NCBI GenBank assembly: GCA_013416455.1
Contig: JACCES010000001.1
Location: 186,001 to 250,000, forward strand
Origin: Alcaligenaceae bacterium
GTDB taxonomy: Bacteria; Pseudomonadota; Gammaproteobacteria; Burkholderiales; Burkholderiaceae_B
Length of the DNA stretch: 64,000 nt
Direction of reading: 5' to 3'
This document shows, in pieces, positions 60,383-64,000 of this stretch (positions are counted from its first letter, which is position 1; every line of letters starts with the position of its first letter). The translations under genes were made by a program, and so were the position numbers. The notes under the pieces were generated by a model, which was not told where the DNA came from, searched no databases, and worked only from the letters and a program-made list of their open reading frames with translations.

Positions 60383-61863
60383 GTTGGCCCCTCTTTAGGG
60401 TTGAAGAGCGGAAGTGGGGGAAGCCCGATGAATCCAATGGCTTGTTCCAGTAAGGTTCCGATGCGTAGTAGTTGCGCATCGGAGCCGATGCGTCCGACCA
60501 GTTGCACCGCCACTGGCATTCCTTCTCGATCAAGACCGCATGGAATGGACAGTGCCGGATGGCCGGTGGCATTGAAAGGTATCGTGTATGGATACCACGC
60601 CTTCCTGGGTGTTTCGGTGAGATGCTGGTTGATGGTGATAGGGGAAAAGAAGTCCTGGTCGATGGGCAGGGCGCTTCTCGCCAGGGTGGGCGTCAGGAGC
60701 ACGTCGAATTCCTCGAACCATTGCTGAACCTGACGAAAGAGGCGTGTACGTTGGAATGCCCCCTGCCAGGCGTCTTCAGCGGAAAGGCTGCTGACCTGAT
60801 CGAACTGTCGTACCAGCTTGGGGCACATCACATCACGGTGCTGTTCGAGCAGCTTTCCATACTGCGCTTTGCGTGCGCTTGCGGCCAAGCGGGTAATCAG
60901 GCCTTCCTGATTCTCGAACGGATGCCTGGCTTCGACAATGTGGGCCCCTAAGGATTCGGCGATTCCCGCGACCTTTTCCAGGAACTCGAGCACGTCGAGG
61001 TCGACGGCATCATTGCCCAATAATGCCCGCCATCCCATGCGAAGCCCGGAAAGATCTCCTCTTTCCTGGATGGCCGCGGCGCTGTCGAGGCGGGGGCGGC
61101 CGATGGTATGCGGATCTGAAGGATGCGAGCCTGAAATCACATCCAGCAGCAATGCCGCGTCTTCGACGGTACGCGCAATAGGGGTGACGTATTGAGTATT
61201 TCCGAAGACATCTTCCGCCCAGTCATGAGGCACGGTTCCCAGACTGGGCTTGAAGCCCACCACGCCGTTGCACGCCGCCGGAATACGCGCCGATCCCCCC
61301 GCGTCGGTGCATAGCGCCAGATACCCCAGGCGAGCCGCGGTGGCGGCCGCCGCGCCGCCGCTGGAGCCTCCGCATGTTCGCCGCAGGTTCCATGGGTTCG
61401 CCGTTCGGCCGAACAGGGGCGCTTCCGTCATGCCGAGGAACGCGAATTCCGGGGTAGTGGTCTTGCCGATCACGATGGCTCCGGCCGCTTTCGCCCTTGC
61501 GACTGCGACGGCATCGCGTATAGGAACATGGTCTGCGTAAATGCGAGAGCCGAATGTGGTTCTGATACCGGCGGTCGGGATATTGTCTTTGATACTAAAA
61601 GGGATGCCGTGCAGGGGGCCGAGCTTTTCCCCGCGCATTATGGCTTTCTCTGCAATGCGCGCTTCTTCGATTGCTGTATCGTGGCATAAGGTAATGAATG
61701 CGTTGAGAGTCGGTTGCAGTGCCTCCGCCCGGCTCAGCACCAGAGTGGCAAGCTCCACGGGCGAGATATGCTTGCCCGCGATCAGGCCGGCCAGTCGTGA
61801 AACACTGTAGTCAGGTAGGCCCGCTTCCGTTTTCGTATTATTTGTCAGCTCAGACTTGCTCAT
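60379..61863 (-). CDS. Amidase (amidase signature family)
   Basis: A 494-residue amidase-signature enzyme that hydrolyses carboxamides. The catalytic triad is K92 (FSIKDN), S167 (RTCGGSSGG, the cis-Ser) and S191 (DAGGSARIP, the nucleophile), 24 residues apart as in the family. ATG 61863 (MSKSEL) is preceded by GGAG at six bases; longer starts up to 61941 are possible but less well supported. It heads a three-gene operon and diverges from a LysR gene. Confidence 0.94.
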   Translation of the reverse strand: MSKSELTNNTKTEAGLPDYSVSRLAGLIAGKHISPVELATLVLSRAEALQPTLNAFITLCHDTAIEEARIAEKAIMRGEKLGPLHGIPFSIKDNIPTAGIRTTFGSRIYADHVPIRDAVAVARAKAAGAIVIGKTTTPEFAFLGMTEAPLFGRTANPWNLRRTCGGSSGGAAAATAARLGYLALCTDAGGSARIPAACNGVVGFKPSLGTVPHDWAEDVFGNTQYVTPIARTVEDAALLLDVISGSHPSDPHTIGRPRLDSAAAIQERGDLSGLRMGWRALLGNDAVDLDVLEFLEKVAGIAESLGAHIVEARHPFENQEGLITRLAASARKAQYGKLLEQHRDVMCPKLVRQFDQVSSLSAEDAWQGAFQRTRLFRQVQQWFEEFDVLLTPTLARSALPIDQDFFSPITINQHLTETPRKAWYPYTIPFNATGHPALSIPCGLDREGMPVAVQLVGRIGSDAQLLRIGTLLEQAIGFIGLPPLPLFNPKEGPT

Positions 61864-61965
61864 TGCCTGCTCCATGCCAAGGGGTCCAAAGCAATTACAT
61901 GATAAGACTACCGGTCTGTATATAAAATCAATAAAATACAAATAACTGTTCAGGAAAAATGCACA

Positions 61966-62868
61966 ATGACTCCCTTAAGCCTACGACGCATGCAGACGTT
62001 CATGGTGGTTGCTGATATGGGCAGTTTTCGTGCGGCCAGCGAGCGGCTGCACTTATCGCCATCTGCGGTGAGTGCGCATATTTCTCAATTGGAGGAGGAA
62101 GTCGGTGTCGCTTTGCTGAACCGTACGACACGCAGTGTGTCACTCACTGATGCGGGTCAAACGCTGTTGGCGAGATTCACCGACGTTTTTTCCAATCTTG
62201 AGGAAACGTTGAGATCTTTGAGGGAAGAGAATGAGCTGCGGCGTGGAAGCATATCGATTGCTTCTTCTCCAGCCATGCTGGGCAACAGATTGCCAAAAAT
62301 CCTGGCGCGGTTCCGCGCCAAGTATCCCAATATATCCGTGTTCATGCAGGAGGATTTCGCGCAGGTCATTTATGAGTGGATTGCCAGAGGGGAAATGGAC
62401 TTTGCCATCGGCCCCCGCATTCACGGCCTGAGTGCGCTGGATTTCCAGGTCCTCGTTACCAACCCGTATGTGGTCGTCGCCTCAAGCGAGATGTTTCAAA
62501 CCCATTCCGATGAAATAAGGTTTTCCGAAGCCATACAGTTTCCTCAAATAACCCTGCCCGTAGAGGCCGCGAGCCGGCAGACGCTGAATGTCCTGTTTGC
62601 CCAGCATGGTGCCAATCTGGCCGATCACTATTCTGTAAAGCAACTGCAGACCATGTTCTCGATGGTGGAAAGCGGGCTTGGCGTGGCCATTACCTCTGTA
62701 TTCAGTTTGCCCGCGATAAAAAGCCGGGGCATCAGGATTCTGAGAATGATCGAACCTTCCTTGGAGCAGGAAGTATGTCTTGTGACCGCCCGCGGGAAAA
62801 GGCTTTCGCAGCCGTCTGTTGCGTGTATTGAGCTGATTCGGCAGGAGATCGCGTCTATATCAGGCTAG
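61966..62868 (+). CDS. LysR family transcriptional regulator
   Basis: A 300-residue LysR-type regulator: SLRRMQTFMVVADMGSFRAASERLHLSPSAVSAHISQLEEEVGVALLNRT is its DNA-binding start and GSISIASSPAMLGNRLPKILARFRAKYP opens the effector domain. It is divergent from the amidase operon (102 bases between starts) and is the obvious candidate for its control. Confidence 0.93.
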   Translation: MTPLSLRRMQTFMVVADMGSFRAASERLHLSPSAVSAHISQLEEEVGVALLNRTTRSVSLTDAGQTLLARFTDVFSNLEETLRSLREENELRRGSISIASSPAMLGNRLPKILARFRAKYPNISVFMQEDFAQVIYEWIARGEMDFAIGPRIHGLSALDFQVLVTNPYVVVASSEMFQTHSDEIRFSEAIQFPQITLPVEAASRQTLNVLFAQHGANLADHYSVKQLQTMFSMVESGLGVAITSVFSLPAIKSRGIRILRMIEPSLEQEVCLVTARGKRLSQPSVACIELIRQEIASISG

Positions 62869-62922
62869 TGCCCTGTTTGGTTGATTGTGCGCTTAGGTAT
62901 TCGACACAGCAAACAGGACACT
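62867..62922. repeat. Inverted repeat with 13-base arms overlapping the LysR stop
   Basis: AGTGCCCTGTTTG (62867-62879) and CAAACAGGACACT (62910-62922) are inverted repeats with one mismatch, separated by 30 bases. It begins in the LysR stop codon. It may end LysR transcription, but the long loop and length also resemble the end repeats of a mobile element. No transposase is nearby. Confidence 0.5.
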
Positions 62923-63027
62923 GGGGCCGTGGCGGGGGGCGTTCCGGGGCCATCGAGAAAGCGGCCTGATCGGAACGCATTGAATATCGTGATTGCCTGG
63001 AAGCGGGAATGTTGGGAATGGAACGAT

Positions 63028-63999
63028 CTATCCGGGCTGCTGAAACCCGATTTGCCTGATCACTTCACGCCACTTTTTCTTTTCGCTGTCCAGGTAGGCG
63101 GAAAACGCTTCAGGATCGAGCGAACTCGGCTCCCAGCCCTGGCTGACCAGGCGTTCTCGAACGACAGCGTTGTTCCATGCTTTCGCATAGGCCTGATACA
63201 GCCTGTCTATGATCGAGGGGTCTGTGCCTTTGGGGGCCATGAGGCCCCACCAGGCGACCGCCTCGAAGCCGGGGATGGATTCGGCGATGGGATACGCGTC
63301 GGGGACAAATGGTTGTTTTGTGGCGCTCGCAACACCCAGTACCTTGAACCGTCCTGTTTCAAGACGCGTGTTGAAAACCGTATAAGCGTCGAACATCATG
63401 TCGATTCGGCCGGCCATCAGATCGACGACGGCTTCCGACCCACCCTTGTAAGCCACTGTGGTCATGGGAAAGCCGCCCATGGCGGACATGAGCTCGGCGC
63501 CCAGGTGGCCCGCGCCGCCCAATCCCGAGGCGCCGAAAGTGATACCGCCAGGCTTGGATTTGGCAAACTCCAGCAAGTCGTCAAATGTCGAAATCCCGGA
63601 CTCCCGACTCACCGCGAGAATCATGGGAACTTTCCCCAGCAGGATGATCGGCATGAAGTCGTTGTCGGTGTCATAAGGCAATGTGTCCCGGGTACTGGGG
63701 TTTGTCGAATGACTGGTGTATGCCAATAAGAGCTGGTAGCCGTCGGGTGCCGCTTCGGCGACGTGCCGCGTCGCGATCGTTGCCGCGGCTCCCGGTTTGG
63801 ATTGCAGGATGATGGGTTGCCCGAGGTCGGACGAAGCCAATTCTGACAAGGGGCGGATCATTCCATCCGCCGTACCGCCAAAGGGTACGGGAACGTTGAC
63901 GGTAATGGCGCGATTCGGATAGGTGCTTGTTTTTGCGAGCAGCGCTGGTGAAGCCAGATAGGCGCACGATAGTGTGATGAAGCTCCTGCGGCTTACCAT
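63028..63999 (-). CDS. Bug-type (TctC-like) periplasmic substrate-binding protein 6, Tat-like signal
   Basis: A 323-residue Bug receptor ending at the window edge. The start MVSRRSFITLSCAYLASP has an SRRSF motif close to the twin-arginine consensus, unlike the other five receptors here, which have ordinary Sec signals. The mature part has RAITVNVPVPFGGTADGMIR and APDGYQLLLAY. Whether more genes of its operon lie upstream cannot be seen. Confidence 0.92.
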   Translation of the reverse strand: MVSRRSFITLSCAYLASPALLAKTSTYPNRAITVNVPVPFGGTADGMIRPLSELASSDLGQPIILQSKPGAAATIATRHVAEAAPDGYQLLLAYTSHSTNPSTRDTLPYDTDNDFMPIILLGKVPMILAVSRESGISTFDDLLEFAKSKPGGITFGASGLGGAGHLGAELMSAMGGFPMTTVAYKGGSEAVVDLMAGRIDMMFDAYTVFNTRLETGRFKVLGVASATKQPFVPDAYPIAESIPGFEAVAWWGLMAPKGTDPSIIDRLYQAYAKAWNNAVVRERLVSQGWEPSSLDPEAFSAYLDSEKKKWREVIRQIGFQQPG

Positions 64000-64000
64000 G

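Overview
The window looks like a piece of a high-GC chromosome from the family Alcaligenaceae (Burkholderiales; the Bordetella / Achromobacter / Pusillimonas type). The reasons are six Bug-type (TctC-like) periplasmic receptors in 64 kb, many small catabolic clusters each with its own LysR, IclR or GntR regulator, and a conserved block fabI - mltD - gloB - methyltransferase - rnhA - dnaQ - tRNA-Val. This taxonomic call is inference from gene content; no rRNA gene is present. I see no CRISPR array, insertion sequence or prophage.

Region 1 (1-7324) is an acyl-CoA catabolic cluster: acyl-CoA dehydrogenase (cut by the window edge), MaoC hydratase, a citrate-synthase-fold citryl-CoA lyase-like protein, a Bug receptor, a divergent IclR regulator, an SDR dehydrogenase, a second Bug receptor, a second MaoC-like protein that lacks the catalytic Asp/His, and a CaiB-type CoA-transferase. 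Together they could import a carboxylic acid, activate it as a CoA thioester, oxidise it and cleave it. Region 2 (7396-13591) holds an OmpR-type two-component system divergent from an orphan tctB, with two copies of a direct-repeat box between them. A TauD-type dioxygenase, a second IclR regulator, a small HMA metal-binding protein and a set of intergenic palindromic repeats follow. Region 3 (13521-17398) has housekeeping genes: NUDIX hydrolase, YdjM-like membrane protein, TrhO and a glutathione-transferase-like protein. Region 4 (17492-20755) is a GntR-controlled operon of a CMD-family protein, a beta-hydroxyacid dehydrogenase and a Bug receptor.

Region 5 (20821-30572) is core genome with an RND efflux pair between rnhA and dnaQ, ending in tRNA-Val(CAC). 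A VapBC toxin-antitoxin pair sits just behind the tRNA. Region 6 (31490-36528) is the most unusual part: a LysR regulator divergent from a four-gene operon containing an uncharacterised 366-residue protein with a C-terminal Cys pair, a UGSC-family protein carrying Cys instead of selenocysteine (DCGSC), a CaiB-type CoA-transferase and a Bug receptor. mnmH (tRNA 2-selenouridine synthase) lies directly downstream.

Region 7 (37965-52489) holds a MarR-EmrA-EmrB type efflux operon, an ABC-F ATPase, a 44-codon small gene and a giant cyclic beta-1,2-glucan synthase (ndvB type) whose true start is unclear. Region 8 (52676-63999) is a mosaic of small LysR-controlled units: old yellow enzyme, pirin plus YcaC-like hydrolase, a tightly coupled amidase - Bug - SMP-30 operon, a sixth Bug receptor, and the internally deleted remnant of a PaaI-type thioesterase.
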